A stretch of DNA of 64,000 bases from Ashinkailepas kermadecensis (taxonomy: Eukaryota; Arthropoda; Thecostraca; Neolepadidae): NCBI GenBank assembly GCA_034440615.1, contig JAOTOM010005097.1, positions 740,001 to 804,000 on the forward strand, in the 5' to 3' direction. The notes under the pieces were generated by a model that was given only the letters and a program-made list of their open reading frames with translations, ran no database searches and was not told the DNA's origin. Positions within the stretch are counted from its first letter, which is position 1. Every line of letters begins with the position of its first letter. Below are positions 1-12,900 of this stretch, piece by piece. The translations under genes and the position numbers were made by a program.

Positions 1-109
1 GTTAGTTATTTTGGCTTTAGGGCGCTTCGACCAGAGTTGATCATTCGTGCCCATAACGTTGCATCCAGGGCTGTTCTGCAGGATTCTTTACACTAATCCT
101 GTTGGATCC

Positions 110-117
110 ATGACCAT
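110..117. repeat. Target-site duplication, left copy (ATGACCAT)
   Basis: The eight bases ATGACCAT stand directly before the left inverted terminus and recur at 3917-3924 directly after the right terminus. An 8-bp duplication is characteristic of the hAT superfamily. Confidence 0.85.
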
Positions 118-545
118 TAGGGTGTCCCAGATAACATGATGGTGTTCAAAATCACGAGGTCACCCGTCCATCCCGAGCCTTGGTCTATTTTAAGCTTTCT
201 GACAAGTTTTCAGAATTAACTACCGGTAATTATGCTTTGCTTTTACGATTTGAAGTTTTTGCTATTTTTGGGCCAGATTTGGTGTTATGTGCGACGTTGG
301 CGTTGCAGTCTCCCGGGCAAAAGTCGACGTTCTGGACAGGGATTACTGCATTTGCTATATTCGAAACCACTTAGACGTCGAAATAACGTCAAGAATAAGC
401 ATTTAACATAATTTTGAAAGTCCTCTAAAATTAGAGGTGCAAATTTGTCACCCAGATAACCCAATTTTGCTATCAGTCATGACAGTATCTTCCATGTACA
501 TGAAAGTGCCGTGTTTTTGGTTATTTTTCCAATGGTGCTGTAAAT
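118..545 (+). repeat. Left long terminal inverted repeat of the hAT-like element
   Basis: This segment matches the reverse complement of 3490-3916 with scattered mismatches and small indels. The outermost 18 bases are the best conserved. The similarity fades near the motif AATGGTGCTGTAAAT. Confidence 0.8.
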
Positions 546-1014
546 AAAGCGAAAGATAATTTGTGGAATACATTTTGGAAGTACAATAACCCATTTGAGA
601 TGCAAATTATCCCATGTGAACTCAGCAACACAACCCATCTTTAAGTCTGCCGAAACACTGCACAGTGCACAGGCGCGTTTGGCCTATTTTTTTACATCAA
701 AGTACATTAATAAAAATGCACGTGCGAGTCCACGTGAGTCACAAATTCAAATTGGAGCGGTTTCATTTTTTAGAACAAGCCGGGCAGTTGTGGGCAGCTG
801 ATGTGGGTACATACACTAGTTATTGGTTTTAATTCGCCTGATAACTCAGATGGGGAAATCAGGGCGTCCCCATGGCGCCAAAAGTGACAATCCTGTCCGG
901 AGGGGCAATATTCTGCAGACCCGCACTCGATCTGGCTGTGGGCAGGAGTCGGCCGCTGTGTCCACTCATAGACGGGCACGGAAAATTCGCCCACATCGTC
1001 CAGGCCTCCGAACG

Positions 1015-1869
1015 CCTATCAACGAAATGACAGGCCCACCCATTGAATATTTCCCCTTCTCAAAACTGCCCCAGAACAAGAGTGTCATCCAAAGATTCCT
1101 GTATCTACGACAAACACATAAAAATACTAAATTATCCTACATCGCCCGCACCATCGCTCAAGAGCTTATAGAGCTCTTGTGGAAACCAAGTGTCATTCCA
1201 GTGGTGAAGTTGAGCCTTTGCATAATTCGGGTGCTGAGGGTTCTACAGGCCTACAAGAAGTTCACCCACATGCTTTCAAAGCTTATCTCGTCCAGCTTTG
1301 TGACCTGAGCCCTGTCGATCTGGAGGAAAGACTAAAGAAAAGAAGCCGTCTACAAACTGAATGGAAAACAGACTTGCAGTGGTACAAGCAAATGTGCATG
1401 CCGGATCAGCCCGGTAGTATGGCTGGGAGAGACGGTTTGATGGCCAAGCGAATAAATATTAGCGAGAAAGGAGACTGCAGCAGGAACGATGCGGAAGAGA
1501 CCCGACATGTGAAGGTGCTGGGGCAAGTACAAGTCAGATAAATGAAGAAGATGAACAAACTGACGCGGATGAAGAGCTCGATGAGTCAGATGGCGATGCC
1601 TCCGATAGAGACGTGGACTTTTATCGGCCTACGGGGCGAGAATGTGCCGACCGGAAGCGCGTCGCAACGGAACTATGTGTAACGCATGACCGGTTGAATA
1701 TGAGTTTCAGACAACGAGCGATGGCAACCACCCATACAATAGCTTTATCTGGGGCGAAGCGCAGAAATTAGCCACGTCCAAAAGCAGCTTACATCGCGCT
1801 GCAAAGAAGGCCAGAAAGAATAAAGCTGATGACATTAGGGAGAATTTCGTACCGCCTTCGCATCCTGTT
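1015..1869 (+). pseudogene. 5' part of the element's gene, split over reading frames
   Basis: Protein-like stretches occur in successive frames. About 1015-1200 contains a segment with PIEYFPFSKLPQNKSVIQRF. About 1181-1541 contains FKAYLVQLCDLSPVDLEERL. About 1541-1680 is acidic (DEEDEQTDADEELDES). From about 1690 the frame is the one that runs into the main reading frame at 1870. Either small introns or frameshifts separate these parts; I cannot decide which. The segments probably make up the N-terminal third of the transposase-like protein. If they are frameshifts, this copy cannot make a full protein. Confidence 0.5.
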
Positions 1870-3225
1870 GTGCATTTCGACACGAAGATGATCTCGCCAA
1901 AGGGGCGCGACGTGGAAGACCGGGGAGCAGTTTTGATAAGTGGTGGCGATGAGCTCCCGATACCGAAACTTCTGGGTATACCACTATTCCAAAGTAGTAA
2001 TGGTGTTGATGTGGCTGCAACAGTGGTAAACACATTAAATGAGAACAATGTTAAACTCCGCACAGTCACGGGTATTGTGTACGACACTACAGCATCCAAC
2101 TCTGGCCACAAGTCCGGCACTACCTGGCGTATTGAAAAGACAGTAGGGCATGCTGTCCTGGGGTTAGAATGTCGGAGACATGTGCATGAACGTCATGTCA
2201 CTCATGCAGCCGCAGCGATCTTTGGCAAGACGCAAGGACCTAACAAAGCAATGTACAAGAAGTTCAAGGCTTCGTGGTCCAAACGGGACACCCGAGGAAG
2301 CCTAAAGTTGTTCAGCTGGAGCAAACATGAACCAGGGTCATTCATCTACAGGAAGGCCAAGCGTGTTCTGGCATGGGCCTTCGAGCATCTGCAGTCGGGT
2401 ACATTTCCCCGGGATGATTACAAGGAGCTATGCCAACTGATTGCGCTGTACCTGGGGGCTGACATACGTGACACGACGTTCCTCCGACGGCCTGGAGCCA
2501 TGCACGAGGCCCGGTTCATGGCTGATGCCATTTACATCCTAAAGATGAGCCTCATGATGGACCAACTCAAGCTAGACTTGACCAAAGGTCAGCAGATTCA
2601 GATTGCAGCCATATTCATCGCCTTGTTCCACGGGCCTTACTTTCTGTGCTCATCACTGGCGACAGTGGCTCCCAGGAACGATCTGTCGTATGCAAAGGAG
2701 ATGATAGAGCTGAGCGGTATACCGGAGTTCAAGGCTGTAGCGGAGGCTGTACTGTCGTCCATCAGAAGACACACAGCATACCTCGACGAGTCGCTCGTCA
2801 TTCTGTCGTGTGACACGGACATCTCTGATGCTGAAAGAGAATTGATCGCCACGAAACTTGCGTCATTCACTCGCCCACAGTCAGTACCAATGGGAAAGCC
2901 TGCACCTGTGCCGCTATCCAGGGTTAACGCACTGGAAGACGTGGTGGGTCAGAGGTCATGGTTGCTATTCAACCTCCTGGAGATTGATGCGGAGTGGATA
3001 GGCACACGTGCTGAGACATGGGAACAAAGCGAAAGTTTCTGCAAGTTCAAAAAATACGTCGACAGTCTGGCGGTCGTGAATGATGGAGCTGAAAGGGGTA
3101 TAAAACTCCTCCAGGAGTTGACTGATAGAACCACTAACGAGAGTGATCTACAAGATTTGGCACAAGTTGTGGAGTGGCACCGGCAGAGCTATGGACATAA
3201 GAAGTGCGACTATTTGCTCATGTAA
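1870..3225 (+). CDS. Transposase-like protein of the hAT-like element (main reading frame)
   Basis: This is an open frame of 451 codons beginning at a GTG. The first ATG is at 1888 and the frame is open upstream to about 1690, so the true start is not fixed. It carries YDTTASNSGHKSG followed about 28 residues later by LECRRHVHERH. This resembles the hAT arrangement of an Asp-containing strand (TDNASN-type) followed by a Cys-x2-His motif, here CRRH. I see no BED finger and no typical hAT dimerisation tail. The product is presumably the DNA-binding recombinase that moves this element; that is inferred from its place between the inverted termini. A large uncharacterised family with the DTTASN...CRHH signature is, to my knowledge, scattered in invertebrate genomes. 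No stop interrupts this part. Confidence 0.7.
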   Translation: MHFDTKMISPKGRDVEDRGAVLISGGDELPIPKLLGIPLFQSSNGVDVAATVVNTLNENNVKLRTVTGIVYDTTASNSGHKSGTTWRIEKTVGHAVLGLECRRHVHERHVTHAAAAIFGKTQGPNKAMYKKFKASWSKRDTRGSLKLFSWSKHEPGSFIYRKAKRVLAWAFEHLQSGTFPRDDYKELCQLIALYLGADIRDTTFLRRPGAMHEARFMADAIYILKMSLMMDQLKLDLTKGQQIQIAAIFIALFHGPYFLCSSLATVAPRNDLSYAKEMIELSGIPEFKAVAEAVLSSIRRHTAYLDESLVILSCDTDISDAERELIATKLASFTRPQSVPMGKPAPVPLSRVNALEDVVGQRSWLLFNLLEIDAEWIGTRAETWEQSESFCKFKKYVDSLAVVNDGAERGIKLLQELTDRTTNESDLQDLAQVVEWHRQSYGHKKCDYLLM

Positions 3226-3375
3226 ATGAGGAGGAGACTCGAGGATGGGCTTCGCCGAAACCTGCTATAATGATGGTGAGAACGGGTTATTGGGCTTTAG
3301 CGGCTGTGTTTAGCTAGATCACCGCATATTGGTTCAGTGATGAAGTGTGTCATAAGCTGTTGTGTTCACATGAAT

Positions 3376-3385
3376 AATAAATAAA
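3376..3385 (+). promoter_or_regulatory. Polyadenylation signals (overlapping AATAAA)
   Basis: Two overlapping AATAAA hexamers lie about 150 bases after the stop codon of the transposase-like frame, just inside the right inverted terminus. Confidence 0.55.
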
Positions 3386-3489
3386 CGGACTCATTTTGTA
3401 AGAGCTAAATGTATGCATTTGGGGATAATATGGAACCACCAGGAAAATACTTGAGTCTCTCAGAACTTTGAGTACGCTAGAATACACAA

Positions 3490-3916
3490 CATTTGTAGCA
3501 CTATTAAAAATCACAGAAAAAACACGGTGCTTTCATCTCCATGAAATATACCAGCATGACTTTGGTTGCAAAATTGGGTTATCTAGGTGACAAATTTGCA
3601 CCTCTAATTGTAGAGTATTTTCATATGATGTTAAATGCTTATTCTCGAATTTTCGACGTTTAAGTGGTTTTGAATATAGCAAATGCAGTAATCCCTGTCC
3701 AGAACGTCGACTTTTGCCCGGGAGACTGCAACGCCAACGTCGCACATAACACCAAATCGGGCCAAAAAATAGCAAAAACTTCAAATCGTAAAAACAAAGC
3801 ATAATTACCGGTAGTTAATTCTGAAAACTTGTCAGAAAGCTTAAAATTGACCAAGGTTCGGGATGGAGGGGTGACCTCGTGATTTTGAACACCTTCATGT
3901 AATCTGGGACACCCTA
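3490..3916 (-). repeat. Right long terminal inverted repeat of the hAT-like element
   Basis: The reverse complement of 118-545, with scattered differences. It ends in CACCCTA directly before the duplicated octamer at 3917-3924. Confidence 0.8.
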
Positions 3917-3924
3917 ATGACCAT
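3917..3924. repeat. Target-site duplication, right copy (ATGACCAT)
   Basis: Identical to 110-117. Together they fix the ends of the element at 118 and 3916. Confidence 0.85.
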
Positions 3925-4600
3925 CCTGCAGGGTCCTGCATATCAATTGAATGGGAGCCTACAGGAACCTGTGGTGTCCTGCATATAAATCCTATAGAGT
4001 CCTGCACATAAATCCTGCACGTTCCTGAACATAAATCCTACAGGGTCCTGCACATAAATTTTGCTGCATCCTGCACATCAATTTTGCTGGATCCTGCATG
4101 TGAATCACACAGCATCCTGTACCTGAATTGTACATGACCCTCCATGGTTTTGTGAAAGATCTTGCATGATTATTGTCAGAATTCTGCACAATAAACCACA
4201 TGATCATGTACAGTAGCCATGCACTCAAACCTTCTCGCAGGGGCGCCTCTTTCCGGCCGAAGGGGCGCCAGCTTCCATGGGGCGGGAGCACATGCTCTCA
4301 GCTCCCCTCCCCAGATATGTCACTGATAACTGCATCACATCAAACCTTTAAGACGGACCTGAATAGATATCTGTAAAGTCCTGCAGGACAGTCATGCATG
4401 CCATTGGAATCCTGCAGGACAGTCATGCACAACATTACAATCCTGTAGGGCAGCTTTCTATATTTCTCAATTCCTGCAAGGTTGTCCTGCAGGATCGCAT
4501 GTCTGTGCAGGAGTGTCTGCGGAAATGTACAGGATCCTGTAGGATCGTGAGGATTTTCTGAGAATCCTGTAGGACTTTTTCACTAGGGTATACCCTTCTG
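3925..4600. repeat. Degenerate TCCTGCA / CCTGCAGGA short-period repeat
   Basis: Variants of TCCTGCA(C/T)AT and TCCTGCAGGAC recur every 15-40 bases across this stretch. The same motif is seen at 61-109, left of the transposon, so the transposon landed inside this repeat. About 4200-4340 is a less repetitive, more GC-rich patch. Confidence 0.6.
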
Positions 4601-5095
4601 TGAATAATTGCCTGCACTGTCACATCGCGCTGGTCTCTACGTCGGAGGTGTCCGGAAGTTTCGTGAGCATGGGACTTGGGAGGGGGATGTTCGTGACTCA
4701 AAGCTGAGCGAGTATGGAAGGGCTGCACGTCATTGAACACCTGGTTGCCATGTCATTCTTGATAAATGCTTAACTTGTGTAACATCCGCTATTTTACGTT
4801 CAGTCAAGGATGACATCAAGACACTCATAAACCCGCCGGAACCAAATCCATTGTCTGGTGGAATATGATGCAAATTACAATGTCTTTGCAGGTAAACGCA
4901 CTGAAATGGCAGATCTCTGATAAACAAATGTCCATGTCATGCGATACTCCCGTTCACTACTGACTATTCGGGTTAACGGTAGTGGTCTGTTCCCTCCACA
5001 AGGGTTAATGGACCCTTGGCTTGGCGGCGCCGACCGCTCGGCTGCCTGTGTGCTGGGAAACAGGGGCTGACGTTTGATTGGAGGGCGAGCGGGAG
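4600..5095. other. No feature recognised
   Basis: Mixed-composition DNA between the TCCTGCA repeat and the (AG)n tract. I see no convincing coding exon, RNA gene or element here. Confidence 0.4.
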
Positions 5096-7358
<2,263 letters not shown>

Positions 7359-7489
7359 ATGAAACACCGTATAAAAAAACGTAAGCCGTCTTACACTCCC
7401 AACCCCCGCCCAAATATGAATCCGATACTTCTACCCTGGGATATTAAATTGGGCCCATCTCCCCAACAAAAAGTTCGAATACCAGAGCC

Positions 7490-7595
7490 TTTGGAAGAGC
7501 AGGCGCAATATAAACACACTGTAACGTTATGGTACATGTGCAACAAACTGTCTGGATTGGAAGCGCTTCCCACTTATGAGCACGTGCCGCATTCA
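7490..7595 (+). repeat. Dispersed repeat, copy 1
   Basis: Shares with 8967-9105, in the same orientation, blocks such as AGCCTTTGGAAGAGCAGGC, ATATAAACACACTG and AACAAACTGTCTGGATT. It is shorter than copy 2 through several deletions. Probably part of a transposon family that I cannot name. Confidence 0.65.
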
Positions 7596-8039
7596 GTTTT
7601 CTATCGGTGGCCACTCGCCCAGAAGACAGTTATCTATCCGATGCCGGCGACCAGGACGTAACTTACCGTAGCGAACCGCATACTCAGACAGATAGTTACC
7701 GACACATCCATTTATTCGCATGATTAAGGCGAGAATAGCATGTCACACGGGTGCGGACTGCCGCCGCTTGGACTGTGGAATTGCGTCGAACGACGCTGGT
7801 CGCGGTCTGGCGCCTGACAGTGATCAGCGCGCACGAGTCACATGAATGACGATGGCACGACGGAACACCGACAACATGCCGCGGGAACCACGCGCCGTGA
7901 TCCTCTTTCCGACCAGCACACCTGAACCGTTGGCTGAAGGCGCGAGGACGCCTACACCGGCAGAACAATCTTGCAACACGCCACCACATGTTTCGCAGAA
8001 CCACGGGTCGGTGTTCACCTTCAGTATTACACTTTGAGC

Positions 8040-8130
8040 CAGCAGACAATGAACGCGTAGAGCGCGAGCGGACGCCGCGCCGCGCTGCGCCGCGCCGCGC
8101 CGCACCGCACCGCACCGCACCTCTGCACAA
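8040..8130. repeat. GC-rich CGCCG/CACCG simple sequence
   Basis: Runs of GCGCCGC then (CGCAC)n. It creates long apparent reading frames on the minus strand that I do not believe are genes. Confidence 0.75.
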
Positions 8131-8966
8131 CTGACACAAAACAGGCCGCGGTCTGCCGCAGCACACACCTCCAGCGCAGCTGACAGGGCCTTGCAATGAC
8201 AGCCGACTGTAGCAGCCATCAACCATCACACACACGCACCCACCGACGGCGAGGCTGGAACGGGACAGCTGGGTGTAGTCCGACTCAATCGAAACCGAGT
8301 CACCCTCACTGAGGTCAACCAGACGGTCAGCGGTCATGTAGGAACACGGTACCACCATCACTGAACACAACTTACTCCTGAACGGCACCGTTACAACATG
8401 CGACCAGCTATGCATAACTTGTCTGACATGATCGTGCTTGAACGTAAGTAAACTGTAGCTAACTGGCTACTTTTCACGGTACCATTATAACTCCCAGAAA
8501 GCAAAAAAGAAAAGCGAAAAAGCGACGTAATCACGCCGGATATATACATTCTTTTGGCGGTAATAGACCATTGTAATTCTGAAGAGTGATATGATACCAT
8601 GGGGCAGTATTATATCGAGGGAAAGCTAGCAATATGCATTCGTATTCATGCATTCCTACCAGCTTTTTTCTCAGCCATATCTCGTGATCAGGTCGAGAAA
8701 AATCCTCTCAGGACCAACATGAGAGGGCGAGGCCATCCTAACATCTAGACGGTGTACGTCGTAGGTTAAACGACGGACGCGCCACATGTACATTTGAGAA
8801 TATTGTCCACATTTGGGGGTATGACAATAAACAATCGTTCGCCGGTTCCCAGAAAAAGGACATGAAGACCCACATGGAACACCACACTCAATTCACAATG
8901 TAGGTAGATACAATGCTGCATAACTCTCGGTCACAAAGGCACATGGTTGCCGAAAACTGGCAGACA

Positions 8967-9105
8967 CAGCCTTTGGAAGAGCAGGCTGCAAATATAAACA
9001 CACTGCATAACGTTATGGTACATGTGACAACAAACTGTCTGGATTGTGGAAGCATCGCTTCGGGAAGCACACTTATGAAAGACACGTGCCGCACGCAACA
9101 AATGC
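8967..9105 (+). repeat. Dispersed repeat, copy 2
   Basis: Fuller copy of the repeat at 7490-7595. The sequence between and around the two copies is non-coding as far as I can see and lies downstream (3') of the minus-strand zinc-finger gene. Confidence 0.65.
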
Positions 9106-9591
9106 CTCCTGTCACCTGCCATTTTGGCACAGACACGCCTCACGCCAAATCGGCATGGAAAAAAACCCCACTCACCACTGACCAAATCGTGGCAAGTGCT
9201 TCTTAGTGAATGCCTCATCAATGCCCCATGGCACAACCATGGTCCAGACGGCTGCTGACATTGATCGCATTGATAAGCCGCAAGCAGCTTTCTGTCCGTT
9301 CGTTTTCATCTTCCTGAACGTCTTGGCCTACACCCTGCTCACACACAAGAGCTACTTGCATCGTTGTCCATGATCCGCCCGCAACACCCTGCGAGGTGAT
9401 ACACCGCGCACGGTGACAAAATGAGCCTCTGTGCTGATGTACCCATCGACAACGGCCACGTCCGCCAGGGGCTCACCGCACCACCGTGGCCGGGGAATGT
9501 GCGCACTGCGCAAGTGTGGGTGCGCACGACTTCACGCATGCAGATCCAGGCCGCCGCCGCCGCCGCCGCACCGACACAACTCGGCGACCGC

Positions 9592-9706
9592 CTACTTGAC
9601 GTAGAGCGTATTAGCCACGTTACCGGACGAGTAGAAGACGTCGTAGTTGCCGATGCTGCTGGTGATGTTGACGCGCGGCAGCGGCGGTAGCGGTGGGCGA
9701 GGTGGA

Positions 9707-9738
<32 letters not shown>

Positions 9739-9958
9739 GGCCTGGTCTGTAACGGTCGCCTCCACCACCTGGCGCAGCACGTCCGGCGGCGGCGGCGGCG
9801 GCTGCGGCCTCAGCAGAGGCGGCGGCGTGTCGGCCGCGCTGCCGCTGTCCACGTTGCACATGTACTCGACCTGGCCGGTCGCGTCGCGCACCACCACGTC
9901 CACCAGCGAGAAGCCGGTCTTGCTGGGGCTCTGCGGCGCCGGCGTGCTCGCATGCAGT
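9592..9958 (-). CDS. Zinc-finger gene, coding exon 6 (last)
   Basis: The acceptor is GCTGTGGCAG. The first base completes an Arg codon. It encodes [13 protein letters not shown], then [11 protein letters not shown], then a run of 13-14 prolines from (GGC/GGT)n on the plus strand, and ends [13 protein letters not shown]. Confidence 0.88.
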
Positions 9959-12900
9959 CTGCCACAGCAGCGAACAGTGGTCAGCACGCAAGCGTGCACC
10001 GCGACGCCACAGACGCCGGTCCGTATTGTGCACACCTAACAAACGGCACACAGGGTAGATCCGACAGGCTGCAGGTACAAAGCCACTCAATGCAAGCCAC
10101 TTTAAATGGGACAAGGGAATATAAAGATACTGCAACTCGAATAAGTTGGCAAAAGTTGTAGCTATATGAGTTCATCCAGTTAGGGGACGAACCTTCATCC
10201 CATTTCTCAGTCGTGGCATACAACTCTTCGCTGCAATCTGTCGCACCCAACTTGGTGTAAACATTACCATTACACAAACAGCATCGAGTTACCAAATGCT
10301 ATGCTATGCTCCAAGAGGCTAAGCGTCCAAACGACCCTCGACGGCGACCACAACTGACCTGCGCTTGCGCGACCGCTCGTGCTCGTGGGAGCGGTCGAGC
10401 AGGTTGCGGTGCTCCTCGTCGGAGAGGATGACGATGTTGCCGTTAAGCGTCAGCCGCTGGCCGTGCTTCGACTCCAGGTGGCGACGGTATGAGTTCTTTG
10501 CCTTGAAGCTGTCGGGTGCGGTAGACACAGCGCGTCAGTCACCCCGTGCGCGGCCGGTGTGGTGCCGCTGACCGTCACCGGTGGCCCGCGGCACGGTCAC
10601 ACAAACGACAGTCGACGGCCCTAAAGCACAAATCCACCACCACCACCACCACAAACGACAGTCGGGGCCAGCCAGTTGGACAAACTGGCTGCTCCGGATT
10701 TGTGGCGTCAATAACATTATCCTGCCCGTAAAAATTGTCGCTCAATTTTCTCGTGTGGATATTTAATGGTGCTGTTTGGTAATGAACTGCTCTGTGATAA
10801 GGTTCTCAAGATTCATTGAAATGTGCAAACAGAAATTCCGAGGTCACAGGCTTCAGTAAAATACAATCCCCATATTAGATTAACCCCAAATTTCCTGTCC
10901 ATTTTCGATACTGCAAAGTGCAGATCACATACTTTTTACTGAAGTAATCCACTATGGACTTGTGGCTGTTATAACCTTCGTCGGGACAGATCCAACCGTG
11001 GTCGGGACCATGCTTAATGCATGCTACCAGAATCCTGATACAGCAGTGTTAAAATAATGATTTCGCGTTAGGTGTGACATGTCGAAACGAGTACAGCAGA
11101 ATATCAAAATTGTCATTGAAATAATGTTTAAAATACTCATGCCCTTAGAACCCAGTTGAGACAATTGCGTAAATATACTTACCAGTTTTGCATGTTTTGA
11201 GAGGTACCTAATTTAGGGAGGCCGCTATCAACGATAACGATACAAATGCCTATGCTATAAACGGGTATTGTATAACATAGCACATCACAGGTAATTCTTT
11301 CACCTGGAGTTCCACCACGGGATGTTCGTTATCACGATCCCGGATTCGTTATGGTGAGCATAAGCATGCTACTTATATACAGGATATTGTTGGAAACCAG
11401 GGATGACGATTTCACAAGCAAGCACCAAGAAGCACGCTGTCAATACTTCTTTGGGAAGGATGTCAATTCGGTGTTCCGTAAGTGGTATGCTCCACCCCAT
11501 TTCACGAATAATTTATACCTGATACAGCACCGCCCTGCTCACACCAAGACTTGGTCACGCCTAGTCATCGCTAGACAGCTCTGCGTAACTAGTCCAAATA
11601 CTCCCACCACCGTCAATGCGCTCAGCACACCCTCGGCAAGGGACGTCCGTTCCCGACCGGCAGCAGTGCCCTCCGTTTCAGCCCTGCTCAGTGCGGCCCT
11701 CCCGTTCGGAAGACTCACCCCTTGGCCGCACCCTGACCATCTCATGCCTAGCGAACTCACCTATCGGCCGTACACCGAGCCTCCCCGCCCGGTACACTCA
11801 CCCCTGGCCGCACCCTGACCATCTCCTGCCTAGAGAACTCACCTATCGGCCGTACACCGAGCCTCCCCGCCCGGTACACTCACCCCTGGCCGCACCCTGA
11901 CCATCTCCTGCCTAGCGAACTCACCTATCGGCCGTACACCGAGCCTCCCGCCCGGTACACTCACCCCTGGCCGCACCCTGACCATCTCATGCCTAGCGAA
12001 CTCACCTATCGGCCGTACACCGAGCCTCCCCGCCCGGTACACTCACCCCTGGCCGCACCCTGACCATCTCCTGCCTAGCGAACTCACCTATCGGCCGCAC
12101 ACCGAGCCTGCCCGCCCGGAACACTCACCCCTGGCCGCACTCGGAGCAGATGTAGGGGGTCTCGCCGGTGTGTCGCCGCAGGTGCTCGGTATAGTGGGAC
12201 TTGTGGGAACACTCACCCCTGGCCGCACTCGGAGCAGATGTAGGGGGTCTCGCCGGTGTGTCGCCGCAGGTGCTCGGTATAGTGGGACTTGTGGGAACAC
12301 TCACCCCTGGCCGCACTCGGAGCAGATGTAGGGGGTCTCGCCGGTGTGTCGCCGCAGGTGCTCGGTATAGTGGGACTTGTGGGAACACTCACCCCTGGCC
12401 GCACTCGGAGCAGATGTAGGGGGTCTCGCCGGTGTGTCGCCGCAGGTGCTCGGTATAGTGGGACTTGTGGCGAAACTCGTGGCCGCAGCTATCACAGCGG
12501 AAGCGAGTCTTGTGCGCGTGGATGAGCATGTGGTAGTCGAGTGACATCTTGCGTGTGAACGACTTTTGACACAGGGTGCAGGTGAACGCCTTGATGCCTG
12601 CAACGGCATCATGTAAACGTCAGCGCGGCCACCTCTTCCAAACCCGCTCTGTACGGCACACACGGACACCTCTGCCAAACCCGCTCCCTGTACGACACCC
12701 ACGGCCGCCTCTGCCAAACCCGCTCCCTGTACGGCACCCACGGCCACCTCTACCAAACCCGCTCCCTGTACGGCACCCACGGCCACCTCTACCAAACCCG
12801 CTCCCTGTACGGCACGCACGGCCACCTCTACCAAACCCGCTCCCTGTACGACACCCACTGCCACCTCTGCCAAACCCGCTCCATGTGCAGCACGCACGGA

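Larger units (their letters stand above)
118..3916 (+). mobile_element. Complete hAT-like DNA transposon (3.8 kb)
   Basis: The element starts TAGGGTGTCCCAGAT and ends with the reverse complement of that sequence. It has diverged inverted termini of about 430 bp and is flanked by a perfect 8-bp duplication, ATGACCAT. The TAGGG start and the 8-bp duplication are known hAT features. The inverted termini are far longer than the usual 10-25 bp of hAT elements. The interior holds a long plus-strand reading frame (to 3225) followed by a polyadenylation signal. The two arms differ by scattered substitutions, so the insertion is not brand new. It lies inside a TCCTGCA-rich repeat, seen on both sides (61-109 and 3925-4600). 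Superfamily assignment rests on termini and duplication length; the protein is only distantly hAT-like. Confidence 0.82.

Noticed and set aside
7696..8415. A 239-codon minus-strand frame
   Set aside because: It crosses the CGCCG/CACCG simple sequence, has no domain and has no splice support.
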